Source: JABAAE01 sp905480545
GTDB taxonomy: Bacteria > Planctomycetota > Planctomycetia > Pirellulales > Pirellulaceae
Direction of reading: 5' to 3'
Assembly: GCA_943788025.1 (NCBI GenBank)
Contig: CALSOR010000002.1
Coordinates: 1,550,001 to 1,614,000, forward strand
Length of the DNA stretch: 64,000 nucleotides
Both the position numbers and the translations under genes were made by a program. A model generated the notes under the pieces. That model had not been told where the DNA came from. It did not search any database and was given only the letters and a program-made list of their open reading frames with translations. How positions within the stretch are numbered: the first letter of the stretch is position 1; every line of letters begins with the position of its first letter. Of the stretch, positions 1 to 9,739 are shown one piece after another.

Positions 1-582
1 TAACGCCTCGGCGATCAATTTGATTTGTTCAATTTCACGAGCCGATTGCAGAACACGTTGGTAACCTTTTATCTTCTGTTCGTTGTTCGCAGATTTTTTA
101 ATCTTGGATATTTCCAGAGCGACAGCGTCTCTACGGATTTCCAAACTTGGATCCTCAAGCATCATCGCAAGCATGGCGTCCTTCTGATCTGGTTTAGCTT
201 CTGTGATCAATTCAAAGGCCAATCGCCGCGTATGCTGCGAATTGGATTTGTCCTCCAGAAAGCTCAATAATTTTCCAAAGGGTAAATCGCCTTTGGCTGC
301 CGCAGTCTCGATGGCACTTCGCAGCCAATTTTCCGCCAAGCGGTTTGCATCGTTCATGCCCTTAAGCATTTCCGGAATGTCACTCGCCGTGGAATTGGAA
401 AGCTCATTCATGGCGACAATGGCTGCTTCGTGACCGGAACCTTCGGGGCCGAGTTTCTTGATCGTTGCGATGAGTTTAGGAATATCGACGGCGTTTGCTG
501 TGGTCGGAACTGCGATCAGCAGGCAGGCGATAAAAATGGCAACTATGCGACTGGACCGCATCGCCGTTTTGCAAAGCATCAT
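1..582 (-). CDS. Exported helical-repeat (HEAT-like) protein, 3' part outside window
   Basis: An uninterrupted reading frame runs from an ATG at 582 to the window edge, giving 194 codons with no stop. The N-terminus has a clear signal peptide: basic residues, a hydrophobic run (IVAIFIACLLIAV) and an ANA cleavage site near residue 31, so the product is exported. The mature part is built of short amphipathic helices, including a stretch resembling HEAT/PBS-lyase repeats (PSLEIRRDAVALEISK). ATG-ATG lies at 582-577; the first was chosen. Function is not known. Proteins of this type in planctomycetes are often the N-terminus of longer exported proteins, but the remainder is not visible here. It is divergent from the hydrolase at 880. 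Confidence 0.7.
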   Translation of the reverse strand, partial: MMLCKTAMRSSRIVAIFIACLLIAVPTTANAVDIPKLIATIKKLGPEGSGHEAAIVAMNELSNSTASDIPEMLKGMNDANRLAENWLRSAIETAAAKGDLPFGKLLSFLEDKSNSQHTRRLAFELITEAKPDQKDAMLAMMLEDPSLEIRRDAVALEISKIKKSANNEQKIKGYQRVLQSAREIEQIKLIAEAL

Positions 583-879
583 TGGTTGTTCTCAAAAAAA
601 GGAATTTCAGTTGGAATGCCGGTTGGTGAACAAGGTATTCTAAGTTCGGCAGCACTGCTTCGGAACTCCTCGAAATCGAATTCGCTGAGTTGGTTGAAGG
701 GCTCGCTACATTGCCACTGGAACTTGTTGAAAGAGTGGAAAAGGCCGTAAAAGACAGCATTTCGGTTTCTGTATCGGTAATTTGCAAATTTTCGTATGCT
801 CCAAAATCACAGCGACGGCAAAAGCACGATCGTCCGCCGCATCAAAAGCAGTCCACCAAACATGTAGTCGAGTCTCACA

Positions 880-1929
880 GTGAAAACGTTCTGTCGAAAC
901 TACCTTTATTCAGTATTGGTTTTATATTCGGTTGGATTGCTGGTTGGTTGCCAAATGCAAAAGCGATATGGTGCTGGTGTCACGCCTGATTCCGAATCAA
1001 CGAATGATGTCAATTCCGCTGACAAATTAATGGTCGAAGATCCGTTAATTAGCGGCGGTGCGGTTCCTGCAAGTTTTGAATCGGATTCAAGTATGCAACC
1101 CATGCACACATCCGAAAACGACGCTTTGAGTGATGACAAAAAGATTAGTAAATGGCAGTCGCTACCGGAATGGGTTCTGTTTCAACCCGTCAAGTTCCCC
1201 AAGGGATTTATTGAGAAGTTGGTACTTGAGGGACAGCGAGTTGAATTTAAGAGTGAAGACGGAACTGAACTGGACGGCCGATACTTTCGCGGTGTGAGAC
1301 CAAAACACATCGTCGTTTTTTGCCACGGTAATGGCGGAAACTTGGGGTATCGATGTGAACGCATGGAACAGCTTCAAAAACAGCATGATGTGGCATTCTT
1401 TATTTTTGACTATCGAGGGTATGGACGCAGTCAAGGCATGCCAACCATCACAGGAGCGATTGCCGATGGCCGCGCTGCTGTTCGAAAGGCCGCGGAGTTG
1501 GCGAATGTAGAGCCATCTGATGTTATTGTGATGGGGCGATCATTGGGCGGCGCGATTGCGACACAGTTGGCGACCGAATTCAATTCCAAAGGTTTGATCA
1601 TCGAAAGTTCGTTCACCTCATTCAAGGATATTGCGCGTCATCATGCTGGTTGGGGGCATTGGATGATTGACAAGTCCACTTTGAATTCGGAAGAAGCTAT
1701 CAAGGCCTATCATGGAAAGGTATTGATCTCACACGGTGCGGATGACAAAACCGTCCCCGTCGAAATGGGGCAGCGACTCATTGCCGCTGCCAACCATCCG
1801 AAACTGTTTTACGAAATTGCCGATGGTTCACATCACGATTCGATGCCGCAAGAATACAAGGAACTGTTGAAAGAATTCTTCGACAGTTATGGAGCCGTGC
1901 AACCGATCAACACTTCAGTGCGACGATAG
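880..1929 (+). CDS. Lipoprotein alpha/beta hydrolase
   Basis: A 349-residue protein with a type II signal peptide; the lipobox LLVGC ends at Cys24, so it is probably membrane-anchored outside the cytoplasm. Residues 31-90 are a polar linker. An alpha/beta hydrolase domain of the BEM46/ABHD13-like kind follows: oxyanion-hole segment HGNGGN (149-154), nucleophile elbow GRSLGG with Ser221, acid in GADD (288 or 289), and a histidine at 318/319 (DGSHHD). The substrate cannot be read from sequence; esterase or acyl hydrolase activity is inferred. It ends 73 bases before the convergent S9 peptidase. Confidence 0.85.
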   Translation: MKTFCRNYLYSVLVLYSVGLLVGCQMQKRYGAGVTPDSESTNDVNSADKLMVEDPLISGGAVPASFESDSSMQPMHTSENDALSDDKKISKWQSLPEWVLFQPVKFPKGFIEKLVLEGQRVEFKSEDGTELDGRYFRGVRPKHIVVFCHGNGGNLGYRCERMEQLQKQHDVAFFIFDYRGYGRSQGMPTITGAIADGRAAVRKAAELANVEPSDVIVMGRSLGGAIATQLATEFNSKGLIIESSFTSFKDIARHHAGWGHWMIDKSTLNSEEAIKAYHGKVLISHGADDKTVPVEMGQRLIAAANHPKLFYEIADGSHHDSMPQEYKELLKEFFDSYGAVQPINTSVRR

Positions 1930-2002
1930 AAAAAAAATGTTTTTATCCGCAAAGAAGTTTTGACGTCGTCGGTTTCGTGATGCATTCATTTGTGTTGTCG
2001 TA

Positions 2003-4579
2003 TCACTTTGCTCGCGGCTCCTTACCCAGCAAATGGCGAACGAAAAAATCTTGAGTCCGACGCATGCCATAGGGGCGTGAACCAATCCCGTGTCCTCCAC
2101 CGGGAACGACCAGCAGGTCAAAATCTTTGTTGGATTTAATCAACGCATCAACGACTTGCATTGTAGATGCTGGGTCGACGTTACGATCCAGTTCTCCAAC
2201 GATCAGGAATAGCTTTCCCGTCAATTTGTGGGCGTTGGTTACATTCGATTGGGCTTCATAATGGGGGCCAATCGGCCACCCCATCCACTGTTCGTTCCAC
2301 CAGATTTTGTCCATTTGGTTGTCGTGACAACCGCAGTCAGAGACGGCAACTTTGTAAAAATCGCCATGTGCCAAAAGTGCGCGCGTTGAGCTTTGCCCGC
2401 CCGCCGAACCACCGAAGATGCCAACTTGGGTCAAATCCAATTGTGGGTACTGTTTGGCTGCCGTTTTCATCCAGAGAATCCGATCTGGGAAGCCGCTGTC
2501 CCCCAAGTTTTTCCAGCAGACGTCATGAAACGCTTTGCTTCGATTTGACGTTCCCATTCCGTCGATTTGGACCATGATAAACCCAAGTTCCGCCATGGCG
2601 TGAGTGCGACTGTACGCGGAATAGGATTTCGGAACAAACGAACCGTGAGGGCCGGCATAAATGTATTCGATCACAGGATACTTCTTTCCAGGATCAAAGT
2701 TTGAAGGGCGATAGATCACTCCGAAAATAGGAGTTCGTCCATCACGAGCGGTTGAAATGAATCGCTCGGGAGATTTCCAACCGGTTGATTTCAAGCGAGA
2801 ATCGTCGCCTTTTTCCAGTCGGCAAATCAATGCTCCGTTTTCGACGTTTCGGATCTCGTGAACGGCCGGCATGTCGACCTTTGAGTATCGATCAACCAGA
2901 TAGTTTCCGGAAGGCGAATAATCGATCGAATGGGTTCCGTCGCCGGCGGTCATCATCACCAAATTTTCCCCGGAAAAATCGATTCGGCAAAAGTGTAAAT
3001 AATAAGGATCCTGATTGGGGAGGATGCCACTGGCTTGAAACCAGATTTGCCGTTTTTCTTCGTCAATACGGTCAATTTTTCGGACCAACCATTTACCCTT
3101 GGTGATTTGGTTTTTTAGCTTGCCCGTTTTGGAATCGTAGAGGTACAGATGATTCCAGCCATCTCGCTCGCTACTCCATATCAGCTCGTTGGATTTGTTC
3201 AGGTAATTGACCATGAACTTGTAGTTGTAATCGATAAAGGTGTTGGTGACTTCGTCAATGACAGCGCGAGCTTTTCCAGTTTGCGCATGGATTCCTACGA
3301 TACGCATGACTTGATGGCCACGTTGGTTGTAGCGAAAAAAGAATTCATCAGATTGATTCGACCAGCGGAAATCTCGAATCCGCCAGGGTGTGTCAAATAA
3401 CTTTGTGTCGACATCGATTTTCTTTTTCGTTGTGATATCGAAAAGAATGGGGGTTTGAGTTCGGATTTTGTCCCCCGGTTTCGCATAATTTGCCGTCACC
3501 AGTTTGGGCTGCTTTTGATCGCTGGGCGACGAATCGATCATGTGGATTTCTCGATTGTCGCCGGGGCGTTCGCGGAGCACGATTACCTTTTTCGAATCGG
3601 GTGCCCAGAAAATTTGTGATGTAAAGTAATTCGTTCGACGGCCATTTGTCACTAACGCGATCTCTTCTTTGGATTCCTGGTTGGTCAAAAACAGGTTGTA
3701 GTCACGGACCGCGATCCGCCATTTCTTGTCAGGAGAGAGAGGATTGCTGCTGGCGAAAATGCTTCGGTCGCGTCGCCGTCGATTATTTTGTTCGTCCAGC
3801 TGCAACGGAAAGGTGGTGTCAACTTTCGAGTCTTTTGTGATGGTGAACGTTTCGCCATCCGCATCAGCGTTGGCGACAAGCAGTGGATTCCGTTTTTCGT
3901 CGGTGACAATCCAGACATGCCCTGCGTAAGTGTGCTGCCGAGATGTTTGGTTTGGTGCGACTGTGCCATAGGCTTTGGGCCGCTTGTTGGTGTCAATCCA
4001 AAAAAGCCGTATTGGATTGGTCGTTTTATTTTCGAACTTAATATGAATAGAAACTTCGCTAGGGCCAGATGGATTGATGGCCATCCTGCGTGATTTGGAC
4101 TGTGGAGGAATTAAGTTTGGCTGGGACAGCGAGACTTTTGAATTTGCCCGATCGACGAGATAGGTCTTGCCGAACGCTTTAAAAAAGACGTTTTGCAAAG
4201 AGTCGTCCAGAAAGATTTTTTGAAAGGGCAGGTTTTTGGGATCGACCGTTTTTTCTGAAAGGTCAGATAGCTGCGTGGCAACCGTCGGGTGATCGAATGC
4301 GAGCTTGCGAATTTTTTTCTTTATATCGACAACGACAAACTCAAATTCGGCGGGAGCCGTTTCAACGCGGTACCACATTCCTTTTTCGTCATGAATCCAA
4401 TTGGGTTTGACGTTCACTCGGAAAACCTTGTTTTGCGTCAAACGCCTTTGCTGATTCATCCTCGCGTAATCGGCTTTGGTCCCTTGCGCATTGCACATGT
4501 TGGTGCTTTGCAGTAGGAGCAGCGTTGAAATAAACGCAATTGCAGCGGTGCAGTAAAAACGTTTTTGATTCTTTGACAT
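2003..4579 (-). CDS. Exported S9-family (dipeptidyl peptidase IV-like) serine peptidase
   Basis: Prolyl-oligopeptidase-type enzyme with a DPP IV-like beta-propeller followed by a C-terminal peptidase S9 domain. The frame is open further upstream, but ATG at 4579 begins a good signal peptide (MSKNQKRFYCTAAIAFISTL, cleaved after NAQ), giving 858 residues. The catalytic triad is visible: Ser725 in GGSAGGQS, Asp798 in GELDRNVD and His830 in GGGHG. The segment RSIFASSNPLSPDKKWRIA is typical of the propeller. It probably cleaves dipeptides or short peptides in the periplasm. The elbow is GGSAGG rather than the usual GWSYGG, which may alter specificity. It is convergent with the hydrolase at 880. 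Confidence 0.88.
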   Translation of the reverse strand: MSKNQKRFYCTAAIAFISTLLLLQSTNMCNAQGTKADYARMNQQRRLTQNKVFRVNVKPNWIHDEKGMWYRVETAPAEFEFVVVDIKKKIRKLAFDHPTVATQLSDLSEKTVDPKNLPFQKIFLDDSLQNVFFKAFGKTYLVDRANSKVSLSQPNLIPPQSKSRRMAINPSGPSEVSIHIKFENKTTNPIRLFWIDTNKRPKAYGTVAPNQTSRQHTYAGHVWIVTDEKRNPLLVANADADGETFTITKDSKVDTTFPLQLDEQNNRRRRDRSIFASSNPLSPDKKWRIAVRDYNLFLTNQESKEEIALVTNGRRTNYFTSQIFWAPDSKKVIVLRERPGDNREIHMIDSSPSDQKQPKLVTANYAKPGDKIRTQTPILFDITTKKKIDVDTKLFDTPWRIRDFRWSNQSDEFFFRYNQRGHQVMRIVGIHAQTGKARAVIDEVTNTFIDYNYKFMVNYLNKSNELIWSSERDGWNHLYLYDSKTGKLKNQITKGKWLVRKIDRIDEEKRQIWFQASGILPNQDPYYLHFCRIDFSGENLVMMTAGDGTHSIDYSPSGNYLVDRYSKVDMPAVHEIRNVENGALICRLEKGDDSRLKSTGWKSPERFISTARDGRTPIFGVIYRPSNFDPGKKYPVIEYIYAGPHGSFVPKSYSAYSRTHAMAELGFIMVQIDGMGTSNRSKAFHDVCWKNLGDSGFPDRILWMKTAAKQYPQLDLTQVGIFGGSAGGQSSTRALLAHGDFYKVAVSDCGCHDNQMDKIWWNEQWMGWPIGPHYEAQSNVTNAHKLTGKLFLIVGELDRNVDPASTMQVVDALIKSNKDFDLLVVPGGGHGIGSRPYGMRRTQDFFVRHLLGKEPRAK

Positions 4580-4832
4580 CTTTGCTATTTCAGGTTGCGC
4601 GAAACAAGTCGCTTCGAGTGAATGGATGGTTGACGGCGGTTCGCTTCGTTTTTTAACGGCCGGAAGTGTGGAATAAAAGGAAGGCAATGGTGCGTGCCCG
4701 TTAGAGGTCGATTGTTCATTGCACTAAGATTTTACCGTGTTTGTTTGATGTTTTTGCCGCTACGCTTACGAGGTCGACGGAGTCATTTTGCTCCGACTAA
4801 AACGAATCACGAATCGATGATACGATATACAA

Positions 4833-7817
4833 ATGCCCAAACTTTCGAAAAAAGAACGCCAAAATCTACTCGATGATCTTAAAGGTGTTCTATCGGGTGA
4901 GGTATTCACAAGCGAGATTTTTTCGCAGCTTTATTCGACGGATGCGAGTCTTTACGAAATTCAACCGGCGGCGATTGTACGTCCGACATCGGTTGACGAT
5001 GTTGTGACTTGCGTGAAATATGCTGCTGAAAATCAATTGTCCGTGACGCCGCGTGGTGCAGGAACCGGGCTCGCCGGGGAGTCGTTGAATAACGGTATTA
5101 TTTTGGATTTTTCGCATTCTATGCGAAAGATTCTTTCAACGCAGGACAATTGTGTGGCGGTTCAGCCGGGTGTCGTGCTGGGTAACCTGAATCGGCATTT
5201 GAAAAAAGAAGGCCGTCTCTTCGGACCTGATCCGTCGACCCGAAACGTAACGACGATCGGTGGTGTGATCTCGATCGATTCGTCGGGCAGCCATTTTTTG
5301 AAATACGGAAGCGCGCGACATAAAATTCTTGGTTTGCAGGTTGTGTTGGCGGACGGTGAAATCTTGGAAACCAGTGAAACGCATTTTCACTCGGTCGATT
5401 ACAACCGTTTTCGAAAGAGCGAAATCGTCGCACAATTGCAGACGTTGCGGACGCGAAACGAGAAACTGATCGCTGAGCACGAGATCAAAGGGGTGAATAA
5501 TCGGTCTGGCTATAACTTGTGGGAGATGCAGCTTGAACCGGGCCGCATCGATTTGAATCGGCTTTTCACCGGCTCGGAGGGAACGCTGGGGGTTATTACG
5601 GGGGCGACTTTGGCGATTGATCCGCTTCCGGTATCTCGAGGCGTTGTTCTTTTCTTTTTTGAAAGATTGGAGCGAGCGACTGAGGCGATCAACATCATTC
5701 GGGAGCATTCGCCGTCGGCGTGTGATCTACTCGATCGGCGATTGTTGAGCATCACCAAGGAGACGGAAAAAGATCTGGCCGCTGCAATTCCACCGCTTGC
5801 CGAGAATATGATTCTTGTCGAATTCGATGGAGACAGTGAAGATGAAGTTCTTTCCAAAATCGATGCGTTGGTGCGAAAAGTGCAACGGCAGCACGGGCTT
5901 GCGTTTCATTCGACGGTAGCGACTGATCCGATCGAACGAAATCGGTTTTGGCGAATCGTCCGTCGCGTCATCATGCGATTGTCAAAAGTCTCTGGATGGT
6001 TCGAAAGTGTCCCGTTTGTTGAGGACATGGCCGTTCCGCCCGATCGACTTCACGAATTCATCACCGCGACGCAAAAAATTCTCAGGCGGCATCGGATCAC
6101 GGCATCGATTTTTGCACATGCGGGACACGGGCAGACTCACATCCGTCCGTTTATGGACCTGGGAGATGAGAGGAAATTTAAGAAGGACGTTCGCTCCATT
6201 TCGCTTGATCTTTCGAATCTCGTGATGGAATTTGGTGGAACGATCAGCGGCGAACATGGCGACGGACTGAGCCGCTCTTATTTTTTGCAAAAACAGTTTG
6301 GCGATCTGTATCCGGTTTTTCGCGAAGTGAAACGCATTTTCGATCCGGATAATTTGTTCAATCCCGGAAAAATTGTTGGCAATATTTCACAACGGCCTGA
6401 CGACTTTTTACGTAGGCAATTTGATCCAGATTCGGCAAATGAAGCTGAAAAGAAACAAGAACCGAATGGGCTGCGGGTTCTTGAGCCAAATTTGCCTTGG
6501 AGTGAAGCTGAGATCTCAGAATCAGTTCAGGCGTGCAATGGATGCGGGCGTTGTCGCACCGCTCAACCGCATGAAAGAATGTGCCCGATCTTCAGAATGC
6601 TGCCGGGCGAAGAGGCCTCACCTCGGGCTAAGGCCAACTTGGCTCGTGGAATCTTGTCCGGTCAGATTGGAATCGAATCGATCGCAAGTGACGAATTCAA
6701 ACAGGTCGTCGACTTGTGCGTAAATTGCCATCAGTGTCGAAAAGAATGTCCGGCAGAAGTTGATATCCCAAAACTGATGTTAGAGGCCAAATCTCAGTAT
6801 GTGACGAATTACGGTTTAAGCCTGTCGCAATCTTTGTTTTCCAGGCTTGATTTGCTTTGCAAAATCGGCTCGAAATTGAGTTGGTTCACGAATTTTTTGA
6901 ACTCGAGCAATTGGTTCCGCTGGATTCTGGAAAAGACAACGGGGCTGGCGCAGGGCCGAAAGCTGCCTCGATTTCCGGGCGGAAGTTTCTTGGCTAAATC
7001 ATATTGGAAAAAAATTTCCAAGATTAGTAATTCCAGTGGCCCAAAGGTTGCTTACTTCGTTGATGCGGTTCCCAATTGGATCGACATTGAACTGAGTGAC
7101 GCTTTGCTCGCGGTGATGAAAACCAATGGAATCGATGTTTATGTTCCTCCTGCACAGCAATATTCAGGCCTATCGCTGATTTCCAACGGAGTGGCAGACA
7201 AAGCGATTCGAATTGCAAGGCGAAACATCGAAATTTTCGCAGAAGCCATTCGCGCCGGATATCATGTCGTAACAACGGAACCAGCCGCGGCACTTTGTTT
7301 GCAAAATGAATATCGGTCTTTGCTGGGCGATGATGACGATACGAGATTGGTTGCCGAGAATACGTCTGAAATTTGTCATTACCTTTGGAATCGGCATAGG
7401 GAAGGACGCCTGAATACAACGTTCCAACCCATCGAGGCGACCTTGGGCTATCATTGGCCATGCCATCAGAAAACGCTTTCGGATGAAAAGCCAGGAATGA
7501 AGCTTTTACAGTTGATTCCAGGCTTGGATGTCGTTTCAATTGACAAGGGTTGTTCGGGAATGGCGGGAACATTCGGTCTGATGCGTCAAAACTATCGGAA
7601 GAGTTTACGGGCCGGCTGGGAATTAATTTCGACGTTACGCCATTCCGATATCACGTCCGGTACGACAGAATGTTCTGCATGTAAAATGCAAATGGAGCAA
7701 GGGACAACAAAGCCGACGTTCCATCCATTAAAACTGTTGGCACATAGTTATGGTTACTTTCCTGACCTATTGCAGCGAATGCATCGTCCCAATCACGAAC
7801 GATTTATATCAAGCTAA
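4833..7817 (+). CDS. FAD-linked oxidase fused to Fe-S/CCG domain (GlcD-GlpC type dehydrogenase)
   Basis: A 994-residue fusion, probably a D-lactate, glycolate or other 2-hydroxyacid dehydrogenase feeding electrons to the respiratory chain. The N-terminal half is a PCMH-type FAD domain (PRGAGTGLAGES, then FGPDPSTRNVTTIGG) with a GlcD C-terminal domain ending near DPDNLFNPGK. Next are two ferredoxin-like 4Fe-4S motifs starting at Cys568 (CNGCGRC) and Cys629 (CVNCHQC). The C-terminus carries a CCG-type domain (GCSGMAGTFG at about 906, ECSACKMQ at about 946). This one-chain organisation is known from FAD/Fe-S oxidoreductases of the DLD family. Only 6 bases separate it from moaD, suggesting co-transcription. 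The substrate is not determined by sequence. Confidence 0.9.
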   Translation: MPKLSKKERQNLLDDLKGVLSGEVFTSEIFSQLYSTDASLYEIQPAAIVRPTSVDDVVTCVKYAAENQLSVTPRGAGTGLAGESLNNGIILDFSHSMRKILSTQDNCVAVQPGVVLGNLNRHLKKEGRLFGPDPSTRNVTTIGGVISIDSSGSHFLKYGSARHKILGLQVVLADGEILETSETHFHSVDYNRFRKSEIVAQLQTLRTRNEKLIAEHEIKGVNNRSGYNLWEMQLEPGRIDLNRLFTGSEGTLGVITGATLAIDPLPVSRGVVLFFFERLERATEAINIIREHSPSACDLLDRRLLSITKETEKDLAAAIPPLAENMILVEFDGDSEDEVLSKIDALVRKVQRQHGLAFHSTVATDPIERNRFWRIVRRVIMRLSKVSGWFESVPFVEDMAVPPDRLHEFITATQKILRRHRITASIFAHAGHGQTHIRPFMDLGDERKFKKDVRSISLDLSNLVMEFGGTISGEHGDGLSRSYFLQKQFGDLYPVFREVKRIFDPDNLFNPGKIVGNISQRPDDFLRRQFDPDSANEAEKKQEPNGLRVLEPNLPWSEAEISESVQACNGCGRCRTAQPHERMCPIFRMLPGEEASPRAKANLARGILSGQIGIESIASDEFKQVVDLCVNCHQCRKECPAEVDIPKLMLEAKSQYVTNYGLSLSQSLFSRLDLLCKIGSKLSWFTNFLNSSNWFRWILEKTTGLAQGRKLPRFPGGSFLAKSYWKKISKISNSSGPKVAYFVDAVPNWIDIELSDALLAVMKTNGIDVYVPPAQQYSGLSLISNGVADKAIRIARRNIEIFAEAIRAGYHVVTTEPAAALCLQNEYRSLLGDDDDTRLVAENTSEICHYLWNRHREGRLNTTFQPIEATLGYHWPCHQKTLSDEKPGMKLLQLIPGLDVVSIDKGCSGMAGTFGLMRQNYRKSLRAGWELISTLRHSDITSGTTECSACKMQMEQGTTKPTFHPLKLLAHSYGYFPDLLQRMHRPNHERFISS

Positions 7818-7823
7818 AGAATC

Positions 7824-8063
7824 ATGAAAATCCTGTTGTTCGCCGGTTTGAAGGATTCCATGGAATGCGAATCGATCGACTTGGATGTTTTGAACCAATC
7901 TGTTGGTCAAATCAAACAATTTTTGATCGAACAGCATCCCTCCTCCACCGGGCTCATAGAACGATCCCATGTCGCGGTCGACCAAAATTACGTTGGTAAT
8001 GATTTCCTGTTTGAAATCGAACCAAAAGAAATTGCCATCATTCCGCCCGTTAGCGGTGGTTAA
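7824..8063 (+). CDS. moaD: Molybdopterin synthase small subunit MoaD
   Basis: A 79-residue ubiquitin-fold protein ending in the diagnostic SGG tail, which carries the thiocarboxylate sulfur used to build the molybdopterin dithiolene. Length and the hydrophobic pattern before the tail (FEIEPKEIAIIPPVSGG) fit MoaD. It starts 6 bases after the FAD/Fe-S oxidoreductase and is followed 11 bases later by moaE, its catalytic partner. ThiS and other sulfur carriers share the GG tail, but the moaE neighbour makes MoaD the best call. Confidence 0.88.
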   Translation: MKILLFAGLKDSMECESIDLDVLNQSVGQIKQFLIEQHPSSTGLIERSHVAVDQNYVGNDFLFEIEPKEIAIIPPVSGG

Positions 8064-8074
8064 GCGAGTCGAAG

Positions 8075-8497
8075 ATGATCGAAATTACAAAAGAAAAAAT
8101 CGATACTGCCGGTGTGCTTGAGCGTGTGAATAGCAGTCAGTCAGGTGCCGTCGTATTGTTTTTGGGAAACACGCGTGAATTTACCGGGGAAAAACAGACG
8201 ACTTGGTTAAGCTATGAGTGTTACGAATCGATGGCGATTTCGAAGTTGAATGAGCTTCGAGACCATGCGATTTCAAACTGGGGTTTATTGGATGTGGCTG
8301 TTGTTCATCGAATTGGCAGAGTCGATTTAGGTGAAGCCAGCGTTGCGATTGCGGTGGCCTCGGAGCATCGTGCGGCCGCATTTGATGCCGGACGCTGGTT
8401 GATCGACACTTTGAAGGAGCAGGTGCCGATTTGGAAGAAAGAGGTCTGGTCCGATGGTTCGACTGAGTGGGTGCATCCAGACACAACGCAGTCGTGA
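8075..8497 (+). CDS. moaE: Molybdopterin synthase catalytic subunit MoaE
   Basis: A 140-residue protein that converts cyclic pyranopterin monophosphate to molybdopterin using sulfur from MoaD. Family hallmarks are visible: SGAVVLFLGNTREFT near the N-terminus, YECYESMA (dimer/active-site region), HRIGRVDLGEASVAIAVASEHR, and the C-terminal EQVPIWKKEVWSDGSTEW containing the catalytic lysines. The ATG at 8075 directly precedes MIEITKEKID and lies 11 bases after moaD, so the pair is almost certainly translated together. Confidence 0.95.
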   Translation: MIEITKEKIDTAGVLERVNSSQSGAVVLFLGNTREFTGEKQTTWLSYECYESMAISKLNELRDHAISNWGLLDVAVVHRIGRVDLGEASVAIAVASEHRAAAFDAGRWLIDTLKEQVPIWKKEVWSDGSTEWVHPDTTQS

Positions 8498-8623
8498 TCG
8501 GCGTCAGTTTTTTTGCGATTGCATTGAAGGCGCCGCACGTTCGGAAAGAACTCAAACGTTTTATCCTTTCCCTGTTTTAATCTGCGATTTGCAAAATTCG
8601 AAATTGACAACTTTTTCTACTCA

Positions 8624-9655
8624 TTGAGACCGATGGCAGAGTCATCAGACAAATTTTTAACCAGACCACCGCTTGTCGATTCGTTCGGTCGGGTCCACAG
8701 CAATTTACGGATCAGCGTTACGGATCGCTGCAACATTCGGTGCTTTTATTGCATGCCTGAGTCGAACGTTCAATTTCTTCCTCGAACCGAATTGTTAACC
8801 TTCGAGGAGTTGACCCGATTTGTTTCCGTTGTCGCAAGTTGCGGCGTGAATAAGCTCCGGCTGACCGGTGGTGAACCGCTCGTCCGCTCCAATTTATCCG
8901 AGTTGGTCGGTCAACTCGCAAAAATTGACGGTATCCAAGATATCGCGTTGACGACCAATGGGCTGCTGTTGGCCGATTATGCGCAACCGCTTTTCGATGC
9001 AGGGCTTCATCGCTTGAACGTAAGTCTGGACGGACTGAGCGAAGCGACTTTTCAAAAAATTTCACGCCGGAGCGGTTTGGATAAGGTCCTCGCGGGAATC
9101 GACAAAGCGATCGAAATGGGTTTTCAGAAGATTCGATTAAACGCGGTTTCAATCGCCGGAATTACCGAGCCGGAAATTATTCCGCTCGCTCGATTCGCGA
9201 GAGCAAAAAAGTTGGAATTGCGTTTTATCGAATTCATGCCTCTTGATGCAGACAAGTCATGGGCAAGCGACCAGGTTTTGTCCGGCGAAAAAATTAAAGC
9301 GATGATTGAGTCCGAAATCGGGAGCCTTGTGCCGGCTGAACGCTTGGACAAATCGCAGCCGTCCATGGATTTTGATTTTGCCGACGGTAATGGCCGAATT
9401 GGTTTTATCAATCCGATATCACAGCCTTTTTGCTCGGATTGCAACAGGATCCGAATCACTGCGGAAGGTAAGTTTCGCAATTGTCTTTTTTCAACATCCG
9501 AGTGGGACCTGCGGAAGATCCTTCGCGAAGGAGGGACCGATGCCGATATTGAAGCGGCTGTTCGAGATAGTATTGGTCAAAAAAAGGCAACACATGGTAT
9601 CGATTCGGACGCTTTCGTTCGACCAGAAAAAGCGATGTTCCAAATCGGCGGTTGA
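8624..9655 (+). CDS. moaA: GTP 3',8-cyclase MoaA (radical SAM)
   Basis: First enzyme of molybdenum cofactor synthesis, a radical SAM cyclase acting on GTP. The N-terminal cluster motif CNIRCFYC has Cys36, Cys40 and Cys43 and follows LRISVTDR. The SAM-binding GGEPL motif is in KLRLTGGEPLVR. The C-terminal second 4Fe-4S site is FCSDCNRIRITAEGKFRNC, and the protein ends in the GG dipeptide important for MoaA (QIGG). Length 343 is normal. An internal ATG at 8633 could also serve as start. It is separated from moaE by 126 bases and may have its own promoter. No moaC is seen in the window. Confidence 0.96.
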   Translation: MRPMAESSDKFLTRPPLVDSFGRVHSNLRISVTDRCNIRCFYCMPESNVQFLPRTELLTFEELTRFVSVVASCGVNKLRLTGGEPLVRSNLSELVGQLAKIDGIQDIALTTNGLLLADYAQPLFDAGLHRLNVSLDGLSEATFQKISRRSGLDKVLAGIDKAIEMGFQKIRLNAVSIAGITEPEIIPLARFARAKKLELRFIEFMPLDADKSWASDQVLSGEKIKAMIESEIGSLVPAERLDKSQPSMDFDFADGNGRIGFINPISQPFCSDCNRIRITAEGKFRNCLFSTSEWDLRKILREGGTDADIEAAVRDSIGQKKATHGIDSDAFVRPEKAMFQIGG

Positions 9656-9739
9656 ACAAGTTAAATGCTGGACGCTTGCTTCGTGCTTGTGTTTTCTTTG
9701 TTAAGATGAGTGAGTTCTTTTCAAGCTCTGGGACTCATC

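Noticed and set aside
690..989. Small plus-strand frame upstream of the lipoprotein hydrolase
   Set aside because: Starts with TTG without Shine-Dalgarno and overlaps the hydrolase N-terminus in another frame; only a short part looks protein-like.
5136..5708. 190-codon antisense frame inside the FAD/Fe-S dehydrogenase
   Set aside because: Fully antisense to a conserved flavoprotein domain; ordinary shadow frame.
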